From the NCBI GenBank assembly GCA_937927775.1, contig CALBEF010000023.1:17763-81762 (forward strand): a stretch of 64,000 nucleotides of DNA, in the 5' to 3' direction. The stretch comes from an uncultured Anaerolineae bacterium (GTDB lineage: Bacteria; Chloroflexota; Anaerolineae; J036; Brachytrichaceae). Below the pieces are notes generated by a model. It saw nothing but the letters and a program-made list of their open reading frames with translations. It searched no databases and was not told the origin of the DNA. Positions 1 to 10,497 of the stretch are shown here, piece by piece (position 1 is the first letter of the stretch; every line of letters begins with the position of its first letter). Both the position numbers and the translations under genes were made by a program.

Positions 1-100
1 CGGCGGCGTCCCATTCGCGCTGCAATTGATAGTCGGGTGAAAGGTGCTGGTTAAACATGCTGGTGCGCGTTGCGCCGGCCAGGGCTTGCTGCCGGCTCAT
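1..100 (-). CDS. Unidentified protein, 5' part only
   Basis: An open frame starts with ATG at 100 and runs off the left edge without a stop, giving about 33 visible residues that begin MSRQQALAGATRTSMFNQHL. The start overlaps the rbfA stop in an ATGA arrangement, so it is almost certainly the next gene of the nusA-infB-rbfA operon. In many bacteria that place is taken by a DHH phosphoesterase (nrnA) or truB. The visible residues match neither start well enough for me to name it. An internal ATG at residue 15 is a possible alternative start. Confidence 0.5.
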   Translation of the reverse strand, partial: MSRQQALAGATRTSMFNQHLSPDYQLQREWDAA

Positions 101-503
101 TGCTGGCCGGCCCGCAGGTCATCGCTGGCGTCCGGTCGGGTTGCTGCGGCTGTCTGATCCGGCGAATCGTTGCGCAGCGCGTCGAGCAGTTGGGCCATGC
201 GTTCGCCGCGTTCCAGAGACGCATCGAAAATGAAAATCAGCTCGGGCGTGTGGCGAGTGCGCAGGTGGGCGCCGAGTTCCCGGCGCAACCAGCCGGCTGC
301 GCTTTCCAGGCCGAGCGCAGCCTGGCGTTTGGCGTCCTCGTCTCCGATCAGGCTGTAGTACACCTTCGCCAGCCGCGTGTCGGGTGTCACTTCAACATCT
401 GTCACCGTCACCCCCGCCACTCTTGGATCTTTGATGCGGGTCTCGATCAGGGTCGAGAGCCACGTGCGCACCAGTTCGCTGATGCGCCGCTCATATTTTT
501 TGC

Positions 504-507
<4 letters not shown>
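97..507 (-). CDS. rbfA: Ribosome-binding factor A
   Basis: This 136-residue protein matches RbfA, a small KH-like factor that binds the 30S precursor and helps mature the 5' end of 16S rRNA. Its family features are the N-terminal RRISELVRTWLSTLIETRIKDPRV stretch (named here by its RRISE and KDPRV parts), the VEVTPDTRLAKVYYS strand and the PELIFIFDASLERG ending. An upstream frame extension to 591 is rejected because MSKKYERR at 507 is the usual RbfA start. That start overlaps the infB stop by four bases (ATGA). The C-terminus overlaps the next gene in the same way, so the genes are translationally coupled. Confidence 0.95.
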
Positions 508-2471
<1,964 letters not shown>

Positions 2472-2776
2472 ATCACACCTCTCTTTGCTTGCAGGCGCTC
2501 GGTCGCCTGCAACAACAACGCAGGCTAACCAGCCTGCGTTGTTGTCACGATCATCCATCATCCCGCGAAACCGGGTCGCCGGCGCACCGCGCCTGCTGTG
2601 GCTGCCAGCGGATGGCTGCTCCGGGCGCACAATCGGCGCGCCGGGAGTCGTCATCACATCAGGTTCTCATGGCTCAACCCGGACACTGTCCGCGCGGACA
2701 GCCTCCGCGCCATGCAGGGCATGGCTTGCTGCCCGTCCCAAACCGGTCTCGCTGGACACGCTTCCAAGCAACCTGG
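2472..2776 (-). other. ylxR-infB gap, 305 bases, no gene seen
   Basis: No credible gene lies here; in some operons an L7Ae-like gene occupies this place. The gap holds a 15-bp perfect hairpin (listed separately). It also has two smaller palindromes, TGTCCGCGCGGACA near 2686 and GCCATGC-AGG-GCATGGC near 2710. It is probably the structured leader of infB. Confidence 0.6.
2512..2545 (-). promoter_or_regulatory. Strong hairpin in the infB leader
   Basis: Positions 2512-2526 and 2531-2545 form a perfect 15-bp stem (ACAACAACGCAGGCT against its complement) with a four-base loop. It lies 41 bases upstream of the infB start on the transcribed strand. No clean T-tract follows, so it is not a classical terminator. 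It may be an attenuator, a processing site or an mRNA-stability element. The hairpin is directly visible; its role is inference. Confidence 0.55.
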
Positions 2777-3079
2777 TCAGGTCGCATCAAACTGGCTTAC
2801 GTAAGCCAGAATGGCTTCAATTTCTTCTGTGGACAACGGCTGGCCGAACTCGGCTTCGATCCGCTTGTGCTTGATTGCGGCTTCTGCTGCCGCGCGGCTC
2901 TTCATCAGATACGCGCCCCGGCTGCCGCTCAGTTTGCCGGTGGGGTCCACCACCACCCGGCCCTCGCGCGTCCGCACCAGCCGCACCATCTCTCGTTTCG
3001 GGTGCACGGTCAGGGTGCCCAGACACGTTCGCATCGGGACGCGCTTTGGGCGCGGCGCGCTATTCTTCTTCGATGTCAT
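2777..3079 (-). CDS. ylxR: YlxR family protein
   Basis: This 100-residue protein matches YlxR (DUF448), a small RNA-associated protein usually coded between nusA and infB. Its core reads RTCLGTLTVHPKREMVRLVR followed by VVVDPTGKLSGSRGAYL, close to the family pattern. The usual second cysteine of the RTCxGC motif is Thr here, so no CxxC pair is formed. The start at 3079 lies inside the end of nusA (20-base overlap), indicating coupling. A longer frame to 3145 would extend deeper into nusA and is not needed. Confidence 0.88.
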   Translation of the reverse strand: MTSKKNSAPRPKRVPMRTCLGTLTVHPKREMVRLVRTREGRVVVDPTGKLSGSRGAYLMKSRAAAEAAIKHKRIEAEFGQPLSTEEIEAILAYVSQFDAT

Positions 3080-5108
3080 CGATGAAGCCTTCCCGGCCAG
3101 GCTTGCGCGTCCGTTGCACCACAGTGCGCCCCAGGTCCTCATCATATATTAGCACACGGTCGCGCGCGCCTTTCCTGCCCTTATCCTTATCCTTGTCGGC
3201 TTTCTTCCTGGCGCCCTGGACTGAAGAAGACGCGCTTTGCTTGTCGCTCTCTTCTGCCATGGCCTCCAGGAAAATCTCCCGGGGTGAGCGGCCTCCGTCG
3301 TCCATGATCGGCTCGGCAGCCGCGATGGCTATGGCTGGTTCCTGCGCCACTGGCGCAGACACTGCCGTCTCCGACGTGGCTGCTGCGGCTGTGTCAGCCT
3401 GCGCCACGCTGTCAACGCTGACGACAGGCGCTGTGGGCGCCGCCTCTGCAATCACCGGCATGGCGCGCGCTTCCGCTTCTGTCTGTCCTGCGCTCTCTGT
3501 AGTTGCTTCAGCGGCCGGCCACGCTGTAGCCTCGGCGGGCGTGGGCTGGGTCGATGTCTGCGATGGATCAAATGCGCCCAGCACCTTATCCATGGCCAGC
3601 TTGATCTCGCTCAGCGCCTTCGCGCCGATGCCTTCGATTGATAGCAGCCCTTCGTCGCCGCCGAGTCGGCGCTCCATAAGATCGCCGACCGACAGAATGC
3701 CGGCTGACGCGATGTGCTGCAACACGCGCTGGGTCAGCTCGAGTTTTTCGACGGGCATGGCGTACGCCGCGCGCGGGATGCGCTCCAATGCCGCCTGGCG
3801 CGCATCCTGGCGCTGCGCGTCCGCTGCGCTGCGCTGCGCTGCCGCCCGCTCTGCGGTGGCCGCCGGCGATCCCTGCGTGGTCACATACTCGTGAATGGCG
3901 TCCACGATGCGCTTGACCATCAGGAACTCTTCCGGGGTGAGCGCCGCCGGCACAGCGCGCTGGCGCACCAGCAGTTCGCGCGCCGCCGGCACGGTCTGCA
4001 CGATGTCCGCGCCGATCCATCGCTGGAGCGTTTCGTCTTCGGCAATCTTCACCAGCGCCTCGCTCAGCGCCTCGCTGCCGCTCTTGATGTCGATGTGCCA
4101 TCCGGTCAGCCTGGCCGCCAGCCGGGCGTTCTGCCCCTCCCGGCCAATGGCCAGCGACAACTGGTCATCCGGGACGATCACCGTCGCGCTTTTGGTCCTG
4201 GCGTCCTGGCTGGGATGCACGGCCAACACCCTGGCCGGGCCGAGAGATTTGGTGATGTATGCAGCCGGGTCCTCGCTCCATTCGATGACATCGATCTTCT
4301 CGCCGTTCAGTTCGTTGACGATGTTCTGAATGCGCGTGCCGCGCTGGCCCACGCAAGCGCCCACCGGATCGATGCCGGCCTGGAGCGCGGCGACTGCCAC
4401 TTTTGATCTCGCCCCCGCCTCGCGCGCGATGGACTTGATCTCGACCTGGCCCTTGCTGATCTCGGGCACCTCGATCTCCAGCAATCGCCGCAGCATGTTT
4501 TTGTGCGACCGCGACAGCATGATCTGCGGGCCGCGATTGCTGCGTTTGACCTCGGTCACGTAGGCGCGCATGCGCTGTTGCAACTCGACACGCTCGCCCG
4601 GAATCTGCTCCTTGCGCGGCAGGATGCCTTCGGCGCGACCCAGGTTGAGCACCAGACCCGCCGGCGTCATGTTATGCACAACACCGTGAACGATCTCGCC
4701 TTCCCGCTCGGCGAAGCTGTTGTATTGAAAATCACGCTCGGCCTCGCGCAGCTTCTGGACGATCATCTGTTTCACGTTCTGCGCCGCGATCCGGTCGAAG
4801 TCTTTCGGCGTCACATCCACCATGATGCAGTCGCCGATCTCAGCGTCGGCACGTTCTCGCCGCGCCTCTTCGAGTGATACCTCGGTGCGATCGTCCATCA
4901 CGCTGTCAACCACTTCCTTCTCAACGAAGACGCGCGTATCGCCCGAGTCGATGTCAACCTTCACCGCCACATTTTGGCTGTTCATAATGTTGGCGTTCTT
5001 GCGGTAGGACGTGGCTAGCGCGCTCTCGAGCACCTGCGTGATAATCTCCTTTGGCAGGTTCCGCTCAGAGCAAATTTGATTCAAGGCTAACGTGAATTCA
5101 CTCTTCAT
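3060..5108 (-). CDS. nusA: Transcription termination/antitermination factor NusA
   Basis: NusA binds RNA polymerase and nascent RNA, controlling pausing, termination and antitermination. The 682-residue protein has the N-terminal polymerase-binding domain (1-130), an S1 domain (about 135-200) and two KH domains. Diagnostic KH stretches are [15 protein letters not shown] and [21 protein letters not shown]. An Ala/Gln-rich linker follows, then a helix-hairpin-helix segment ([15 protein letters not shown]). After that comes an unusually long, low-complexity Ala/Glu/Thr-rich tail ending in a basic segment and IDDIEEE. Start ATG has GGTG at the correct distance. rimP, the usual upstream neighbour, is not here; the next gene upstream is divergent. 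Confidence 0.97.
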   Translation of the reverse strand: MKSEFTLALNQICSERNLPKEIITQVLESALATSYRKNANIMNSQNVAVKVDIDSGDTRVFVEKEVVDSVMDDRTEVSLEEARRERADAEIGDCIMVDVTPKDFDRIAAQNVKQMIVQKLREAERDFQYNSFAEREGEIVHGVVHNMTPAGLVLNLGRAEGILPRKEQIPGERVELQQRMRAYVTEVKRSNRGPQIMLSRSHKNMLRRLLEIEVPEISKGQVEIKSIAREAGARSKVAVAALQAGIDPVGACVGQRGTRIQNIVNELNGEKIDVIEWSEDPAAYITKSLGPARVLAVHPSQDARTKSATVIVPDDQLSLAIGREGQNARLAARLTGWHIDIKSGSEALSEALVKIAEDETLQRWIGADIVQTVPAARELLVRQRAVPAALTPEEFLMVKRIVDAIHEYVTTQGSPAATAERAAAQRSAADAQRQDARQAALERIPRAAYAMPVEKLELTQRVLQHIASAGILSVGDLMERRLGGDEGLLSIEGIGAKALSEIKLAMDKVLGAFDPSQTSTQPTPAEATAWPAAEATTESAGQTEAEARAMPVIAEAAPTAPVVSVDSVAQADTAAAATSETAVSAPVAQEPAIAIAAAEPIMDDGGRSPREIFLEAMAEESDKQSASSSVQGARKKADKDKDKGRKGARDRVLIYDEDLGRTVVQRTRKPGREGFIDDIEEE

Positions 5109-5158
5109 CGCTATTTCACCACGTTACGTGTCTGGGCCCGGCAGACCATCCCGCCGGG

Positions 5159-5192
5159 AGAAAAGGAAGAGTGGGTTGTTCGCCCACTCTTC
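5159..5192 (-). terminator. Terminator-like hairpin in the nusA leader
   Basis: A 10-bp perfect stem (GAAGAGTGGG with its complement, 5166-5175 and 5183-5192) has a 7-base loop. On the minus strand it is followed by CTTTTCTCCC. It lies about 55 bases upstream of nusA, so it would act as an attenuator of the operon. A second 6-bp GC stem (5137-5142 with 5153-5158) lies between it and the gene. Confidence 0.5.
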
Positions 5193-5310
5193 ACATCGAT
5201 GCGCCAGAAGTTGTAATGTCCCAAGTGTACCAGACCGGCGGCGAGCTTGTCAATGATTCGTTAAGCCCGGATTTAAGGTGTTTTAAGATGAGTCCCGCGC
5301 CGGCGCGGTC

Positions 5311-5316
5311 TATAAT
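5311..5316 (+). promoter_or_regulatory. -10 box TATAAT for a leaderless gene
   Basis: A perfect TATAAT ends seven bases before GTG at 5324. A transcript starting the normal distance after the box would begin at or next to the start codon, so the gene is probably leaderless. Confidence 0.65.
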
Positions 5317-5323
5317 CGCCCCC

Positions 5324-6109
5324 GTGTCTGATCTCGTCGCGCTGCTGGATCGCCTGTCGCGTCTGGCCACGCCGCCGCTCCTGGCTGGCCTGACGGCCTC
5401 GGCGCTCCTGATCGTGCTGGTGCGCAACTGGCGGATTGTGTTGCCGGCCCTGATCGTCCAATATGTGCTGGTTGGCATTATGCTGGCCCGCGCTATTGAT
5501 CCCGGCGTTGCGCTGATCAAGCCGCTGGCCGGCTCTCTGGTGTGTATGGCGCTCAGCATTGCCGCCCAGCACGCCGACACGCGCCGCGCCGGGCGGGGCG
5601 AATCGATTGCCATCGAGCGCATCCGGCGCATCGCATGGCACAGCGTGCCGGCGCAGGTTCTGCTGCGAGCAGTTGCCGCTGCCGTCGTATTGACGGCCGC
5701 CTTTGGCGCTGCCGTCCGTTTCCCGTTGCCGGGCGATGCGCGTGAACTGGGTCTGGGCGCCTATATCCTCATCAGTTGCGGCATTCTCCTGATTGCCACA
5801 ACCTCCGAATCGCTCAACACTGGCATCGGATTGCTGGTTTTCCTCTCCGGCATCGAGCTGGCGTATACCCCGCTGGAGCCGAGCATCAGTGTGAGCGTTC
5901 TGCTGGGTTTCATGACGCTGTTTGTGGGTGTTGCTATCGCTTATCTGGCCCTGGCTGACGGCGAGGCGCTGGTGGAAACTGAGACGGACGGCGGCGGGCA
6001 GCCGCGCGCGCCTCGGCAGGGGCTGCTCCGTGAACGTGGTTCCCGGTCATCCCGGCTCCTGTTTCGGCCCCGCACAGTTGATCCCGGCCCCGCCAGTAAT
6101 CCCGAATGA
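5324..6109 (+). CDS. Membrane protein resembling HyfE/NuoK-type subunit
   Basis: This 261-residue integral membrane protein has about six or seven hydrophobic helices. The C-terminal half contains SLNTGIGLLVFLSGIELAYTP followed by LLGFMTLFVGVAIAYLALAD (described in parts), the style of hydrogenase-4 component E / NuoK-like small subunits. The next gene overlaps its stop by four bases and encodes a NuoN-like subunit, so the two probably form a proton-conducting membrane pair. I chose GTG at 5324 because TATAAT sits seven bases upstream. An in-frame ATG at 5288 would lie upstream of that promoter. No catalytic hydrogenase or Nuo subunits are nearby. The family assignment is moderate. Confidence 0.6.
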   Translation: MSDLVALLDRLSRLATPPLLAGLTASALLIVLVRNWRIVLPALIVQYVLVGIMLARAIDPGVALIKPLAGSLVCMALSIAAQHADTRRAGRGESIAIERIRRIAWHSVPAQVLLRAVAAAVVLTAAFGAAVRFPLPGDARELGLGAYILISCGILLIATTSESLNTGIGLLVFLSGIELAYTPLEPSISVSVLLGFMTLFVGVAIAYLALADGEALVETETDGGGQPRAPRQGLLRERGSRSSRLLFRPRTVDPGPASNPE

Positions 6110-7539
6110 TGCCCACACCCGCGTCATTGCTCGTTGTTCTGATCCCGCTCGCAGCGGCTGTTCCGGCCTGGCTGTTCAGGCGCTGGCGCAGCCTTGAGGC
6201 GCTGGCCGCTCTCATTGGATGCGGGCTTGTCATCGCGCTGCTGTCCCAGCCGGCCACAGCGACGATTCCTGTGCCCGGTCTGCCAATCCAGGTGGGGGGC
6301 AGTCTCGATCTGCTCGGTCGCACGCTGACCGTTCAGGAACCCGATCGCCTGCCGCTGGTGATGTTGTTCGCATCGGCTCTGGTGATATTCGGCCTGTCCT
6401 GGCGACTGCCCCAGGGCCGCCTGTCTGTGCCGCTGGGGCTGGGCATCCTGTCGCTGGTCTGCGCCGGCATCATGATCCGGCCGTTTGTGTTTGCCGCGCT
6501 GGCATTCGAGGCAGCGGCGGCTTTAGCCGCCATTCTGATTCAATCGGAGCGCATGGGGCCCCTGAGCACAGTTGGGGCGCAGCGTTATCTGGCGCTTAGT
6601 TCGCTGGCCCTGCCGGCTTTTCTGGGCGCCGGGTACGTCATCGGGCAGGCCCTGGATGTCAGCGACCCCGCTCTGCAATCTGCTGCGTATCAGCCGGCGG
6701 CGTTGTTGCTCGCCCTGGGCTTCGCGCTGCTCGCGGGCGCGGTTCCACTTTACACATGGACCCACGCCGTCGCCAATCAGGCTTCTCCTCTGGTGACAGC
6801 TTTCCTGGCTGCGGTTGTCACCGGCGCCGTCACATTCCTGTTTCTGGAATTCAAACAGCAGTTTGACTGGTTCCGAGGCAGCCCGGATGTGCGCGCGGCG
6901 ATTCATCTCTTCGGTGTCACGACACTGCTTCTGGGCGGTGTGGTTGCGTGGGCGCAGCGGTCATGGGGCCGGATTCTGGCCTGCTGCCTGAGCGTCGATC
7001 TCGGCGCAGCCCTGCTGATGCTCAACCCTGAAACGCCGGCATCTGTCGCGGCCGTGGCGTTTGCGATTGCGGCGCGCGGTCTGTCGCTGGGTGTGTTTGG
7101 CGCCGGCCTCTCAGTGCTCCGGTCTTACGCAGAAACCGACGATTTTGCGCGCCTGCGCGGCGCCGGACGCCGGTATCCGCTGGCTGCGCTGGCTGTGGCG
7201 CTTGGCGCTTTCTCCATCGCCGGCCTGCCGGGCACGCTGGGTTTTGTTGTCCGTTGGCTGAATGTGCGTGTGTTGAGCGGGACAGATCTTGAAGTCATGA
7301 TGATCATGCTGCTGGCCGGCGTCAGCATTGGCTGGGGAGTGCTGCGCGGCCTGTTCAGCCTGCTGGCAGAAGCGCCGGAAGAGGCGGGCGCTGCCGGGCG
7401 CGCGCTGCCCGTCTTGCCGCGCGGGGCAGGCGCCTCACTGTTGCTGGGGGCGATTGTTCTCGCGCTGCTTGGGCTGGCGCCGGGCCTGCTGGCGGAGCTG
7501 GCCGGGGCCATTGCTTCGGCTTACTCGTTCTACCGGTGA
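6106..7539 (+). CDS. NuoN/MrpD-like proton-conducting membrane subunit
   Basis: This 477-residue protein has about 13-14 predicted membrane helices with the style of antiporter-like NADH dehydrogenase subunits. Diagnostic segments are GAVPLYTWTHAVANQASPLV, where HA(x)ANQASP is the equivalent of the conserved HAYSEAPTP stretch, and FSIAGLPGTLGFVVRW near residue 380. It starts in an ATGATG overlapping the stop of the upstream small membrane gene. The partner for electron transfer is not in the window, so substrate and direction are unknown. Its 3' end is overlapped by the convergent Fur-family gene for 105 bases. Confidence 0.72.
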   Translation: MMPTPASLLVVLIPLAAAVPAWLFRRWRSLEALAALIGCGLVIALLSQPATATIPVPGLPIQVGGSLDLLGRTLTVQEPDRLPLVMLFASALVIFGLSWRLPQGRLSVPLGLGILSLVCAGIMIRPFVFAALAFEAAAALAAILIQSERMGPLSTVGAQRYLALSSLALPAFLGAGYVIGQALDVSDPALQSAAYQPAALLLALGFALLAGAVPLYTWTHAVANQASPLVTAFLAAVVTGAVTFLFLEFKQQFDWFRGSPDVRAAIHLFGVTTLLLGGVVAWAQRSWGRILACCLSVDLGAALLMLNPETPASVAAVAFAIAARGLSLGVFGAGLSVLRSYAETDDFARLRGAGRRYPLAALAVALGAFSIAGLPGTLGFVVRWLNVRVLSGTDLEVMMIMLLAGVSIGWGVLRGLFSLLAEAPEEAGAAGRALPVLPRGAGASLLLGAIVLALLGLAPGLLAELAGAIASAYSFYR

Positions 7540-7968
7540 GCAGCATGTCTGGCACAGGCCGATGACCTCGATCGCGCCGGCCTGGGCGCGAAAACCCGTC
7601 TCCATCATCAGTTGCCGCAGGGCATCTGCCGACTGATCCACCTCGACTTCGGTCACGGCGCGGCATTTCCGGCATACCAGGTGATAGTGCAGCTTTTCAT
7701 CGTGGCAGGCGGTCACGTAACCCTTGCCGCTGATTTGCACGCGCTGGAAGTAGCCGATGCGATCGAGCATGTCGATGCAGCGGTACACCGTCGCCAGGCC
7801 CACGCGCGGATGAATGCGCCGCGCGCGCGCGAGTATCTCGTCTGTGCTCAACACGCGCTTTGCCCGTGACACGGCTTCTATCACGGCCAGGCGCGGCCTG
7901 GTCAGGCGATAACCCGCCGCGCTGAGCGCGCCGGCCAGTTTCTCTGTGGACGCAGACATCTTCGTCAT
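7435..7968 (-). CDS. Fur-family metal-responsive regulator
   Basis: This 177-residue protein has the Fur fold. A winged helix comprises GYRLTRPRLAVIEAV, then DEILARARRIHPRVGLATVY; a dimerisation domain follows with HYHLVCRKCRAVTEVE. A CRKC pair and a CQTC pair fit the structural zinc site. It could be Fur, Zur or PerR; sequence alone does not tell. After CQTC there is a 33-residue basic/Gln-rich tail that lies antisense inside the NuoN-like gene. Start at 7968 (MTKMSAS) or 7959. A TATAAT on the minus strand at 8020-8025 gives a roughly 45-base leader. The frame extending to 8079 lies across that promoter and is rejected. Confidence 0.88.
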   Translation of the reverse strand: MTKMSASTEKLAGALSAAGYRLTRPRLAVIEAVSRAKRVLSTDEILARARRIHPRVGLATVYRCIDMLDRIGYFQRVQISGKGYVTACHDEKLHYHLVCRKCRAVTEVEVDQSADALRQLMMETGFRAQAGAIEVIGLCQTCCSPVERVSRSNGPGQLRQQARRQPKQRENNRPQQQ

Positions 7969-8051
7969 CCCTGAGTCGAGCGAGCGCCGGGTGGATCGAG
8001 GGCCTTGCGTTGCAACCGGATTATACGGGCTGTGGCGGCGCGAAGTCGGCT

Positions 8052-8810
8052 CTATTCCACCAGCGCGGCGCGCAGCCACTCGATTTGCCGATCCGACACG
8101 CCGGTTGCGCGCAGATACGCCGCCGCGTCGCCATAGTGCTCGCGCAAGTGGGCCAGCGTGCGCCGCATGATGGCCGGGTCGCTATCCAGCAGTCGGTTGT
8201 ACCAGTTCATATCCAGACCATCCCGGGCCGCCTGCGCGCGCAGCTCGACCAGCAGCGGGCCCAGATACGCGCCGCTCAGGGCGTAGTCCTCGACGATGGT
8301 TTCATCCGGCACGCCAACCGCGCCCAGGATGAGGGCGATCACCATGCCGGTGCGGTCCTTGCCGGCGGTGCAATGCACCAGCGCCGGCAGCGCGCCCGGT
8401 TCGGTCAGCCTGTCGATCACACGCCTGATTTGCGGTTGCGCGTGGGCCAGGATCATGCGGTACACCTCGTCCAGATTCCGGGGCCGATAGGCAATGATGG
8501 CCGGGTCATCCAGCTCATAGAGCGCAATCGGGCAATAGTGCACGCGCGGTGAGCCGGTGAAGACACTCGGCGCGCCGGCCAGCTCCTGCCGATAGCGCAG
8601 GTCGATGATGGTGCGCAGCCCCAGGTCGAATAGCTGTTGTTGAGCCTCTGGCGTCAGGCGATGCAGGCTGTCCGATCTGAACAAGACGCGCCATTTTGTG
8701 CGCCGGCCATCCTGTGTCGCGTAGCCGCCGATGTCGCGCAGGTTGTAAGCAAGGTCGAGCGGAAGCCGGCGCGTGTCTGCTTCCGTCTGAGTTGTCTGAA
8801 TTCCGGTCAT
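8052..8810 (-). CDS. Tyrosine phosphatase family protein
   Basis: This 252-residue protein has the dual-specificity/tyrosine phosphatase loop HCTAGKDRTG, with catalytic Cys and Arg. The N-terminal NLRDIGGY motif is typical of the bacterial Tyr_phosphatase_3 group (IphP/LipA-like), and IIDLRYRQEL follows. These enzymes are cysteine phosphatases acting on phosphotyrosine or phosphoinositides. The start at 8810 is set by GAGGTG six bases upstream; the open frame runs on to 9056 but has no better start. No signal peptide is seen, so it is probably cytoplasmic. Confidence 0.9.
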   Translation of the reverse strand: MTGIQTTQTEADTRRLPLDLAYNLRDIGGYATQDGRRTKWRVLFRSDSLHRLTPEAQQQLFDLGLRTIIDLRYRQELAGAPSVFTGSPRVHYCPIALYELDDPAIIAYRPRNLDEVYRMILAHAQPQIRRVIDRLTEPGALPALVHCTAGKDRTGMVIALILGAVGVPDETIVEDYALSGAYLGPLLVELRAQAARDGLDMNWYNRLLDSDPAIMRRTLAHLREHYGDAAAYLRATGVSDRQIEWLRAALVE

Positions 8811-8877
8811 TGCACCTCGTCCTGGCGTGAATTGCAGCCGCCCATTATCGCCTGTGATCGATGATGCGGCTGCGGCA

Positions 8878-8883
8878 TATAAT
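8878..8883 (+). promoter_or_regulatory. -10 box TATAAT upstream of the MEMO1-AMMECR1 gene
   Basis: Perfect TATAAT in the 159-base gap between the phosphatase and the + strand gene at 8970. Expected start is near 8890, giving a leader of about 80 bases with AGGAGGTG next to the start codon. Confidence 0.5.
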
Positions 8884-8969
8884 CGTTTTCGAGAGGTAGC
8901 GCCCATTCGATCTCGCGGCGTGTCGGTCTGTGCGCCGCACGCCTGGAGATGCCATGAGGAGGTGCTGTC

Positions 8970-10409
8970 ATGGCGCACACGGCAAGCGACACGTTGATCC
9001 GCCCGCCTGCGCTGGCCGGGTCGTGGTACCCGGCAGAACCGGCTGCGTTGGCGCAAACAGTGGACCGCCTGCTGGCGTCGGTCGAGCCGGTGGATGGCGC
9101 GCCGGCGGCGTTAATTGTCCCTCACGCCGGATACGCCTACTCAGGCAGAATTGCGGCCGCCGGCTGGCGGCAACTCGAGAATGCGGAATACGATCTGGCC
9201 GTGATTCTTGCGCCGGCCCATCGCGCGCGCCCGCCGAAGCCGCTGGCCGTCTGGAAGGAAGGCGCTTTTGCCACGCCACTTGGCGATGTGCCTGTCGATG
9301 CCGAGATGTGCCAGGCGCTCATTGAGGCATGCCCCTGCGTCGCAGCGGATCGCGTCTCGCATCTCGCCGAGCACGCCGTCGAGATTCAATTGCCGTTCCT
9401 GCAGCGCGTTTGCCCGGGCTGTCGCATCATGCCGCTGGTGATGGGCGACGGCGCGGACGATGAGAGCGTGATAGACAGCGTCGCGCGGGCGCTGGCGCAG
9501 GTCACTGCCAACCGCCGGCGCGTCATCGTAGCCAGCTCCGACCTGTCGCACTATCCCTCGTATCGAAACGCGCTGGCTGTCGATCAGGCGACGCTGGGCG
9601 CGATTGAAACAGGACAGGCCGATCATGTGCATGAAACCCTCCTCGATGCGCTGGAGTCGGGAACGCCGAATCTGCTGACCTGCGCCTGCGGCGAAGGGCC
9701 GATTCTGGTTGCCATGCGCGCGGCGGCGTTGATGGGCGCGGAGACGATCACGCTGCTGGACTACGCCAACTCCGGCGATGCGCCGCGCGGCGACCGCAGG
9801 CAGGTCGTGGGGTATGGGGCGGTCATGTTCTGGCACTACGAGCCGCCCGCGCTCACCGGCGCGCAGCGCGATCGTCTGTTGCGACTGGCGCGCGAGGCTA
9901 TCGAAATGTATCTCCGGTCGGGCAGCCTTCCGGTTGTCTCTGTCGATGATCCTGTCCTGAATCGCCGTGCCGGGGCATTCGTCACCCTGTGGCAGGGCGC
10001 GGAACTGCGCGGCTGCATCGGCCACATCAAAGCTGACCGCCCGCTGTATCGCGCCGTGCAGGAAATGGCGGTGGCTGCGGCCAGCAGCGACACGCGCTTC
10101 GATCCGCTCAGCCTCGATGAGCTGGGCAGCCTGACGGTGGAAATCTCTGTGTTGTCGCCGTTGCGGCGCATCACCAGCATCGAGCAGGTGGAAGTGGGCC
10201 GGCATGGCCTGGTGATTGCGAAGGATGGCCGGCGCGGTTTGCTCTTGCCGGAGGTGGCGACGGAGCGCGGATGGGATCGCTATGCGTTCGCCGACGCGGT
10301 GTGTTGGAAAGCCGGTCTGCCGGCCGGCTGCTGGCGCGCCGGCGCGACCATGCACACCTTCACCGCGATCGTCTTCAGCGGACAGGCGGGAATGAGACGA
10401 CCGCTGTAG
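8970..10409 (+). CDS. Fused MEMO1 - AMMECR1 protein (AmmeMemoRadiSam B-A)
   Basis: This 479-residue two-domain protein has a MEMO1-family N-terminal part (about 10-275). Its motifs are AGSWYPAEPAAL, LIVPHAGYAYSG and ASSDLSHYPSY, a dioxygenase LigB-like metal site. The C-terminal part (about 295-470) is an AMMECR1 domain with ELRGCIGHIKADRPLYRAVQ and LTVEISVLSPLRRI. In many archaea and bacteria these are separate proteins A and B of a three-part set with a radical SAM enzyme. The radical SAM member is not in this window. Start ATG has a textbook AGGAGGTG. The biochemical role of the set is not established. Confidence 0.93.
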   Translation: MAHTASDTLIRPPALAGSWYPAEPAALAQTVDRLLASVEPVDGAPAALIVPHAGYAYSGRIAAAGWRQLENAEYDLAVILAPAHRARPPKPLAVWKEGAFATPLGDVPVDAEMCQALIEACPCVAADRVSHLAEHAVEIQLPFLQRVCPGCRIMPLVMGDGADDESVIDSVARALAQVTANRRRVIVASSDLSHYPSYRNALAVDQATLGAIETGQADHVHETLLDALESGTPNLLTCACGEGPILVAMRAAALMGAETITLLDYANSGDAPRGDRRQVVGYGAVMFWHYEPPALTGAQRDRLLRLAREAIEMYLRSGSLPVVSVDDPVLNRRAGAFVTLWQGAELRGCIGHIKADRPLYRAVQEMAVAAASSDTRFDPLSLDELGSLTVEISVLSPLRRITSIEQVEVGRHGLVIAKDGRRGLLLPEVATERGWDRYAFADAVCWKAGLPAGCWRAGATMHTFTAIVFSGQAGMRRPL

Positions 10410-10497
10410 CCTCGCCCAAATCTGTTTTTAAATACGGTAACTACGGCTCTGCGCGAGCCGGGGGCAAAGAGCCGGAACCTGACACGCGGTCGAACGA

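Noticed and set aside
9141..10355. 404-residue frame opposite the MEMO1-AMMECR1 gene
   Set aside because: Arg/His/Gln-rich antisense shadow of a well supported gene.
10410..10497. Terminator between the MEMO1 gene and the S9 peptidase
   Set aside because: A GGCTCT...AGAGCC pairing exists but the loop is long and the T/A run (TTTTTAAA) is not next to the stem on either strand.
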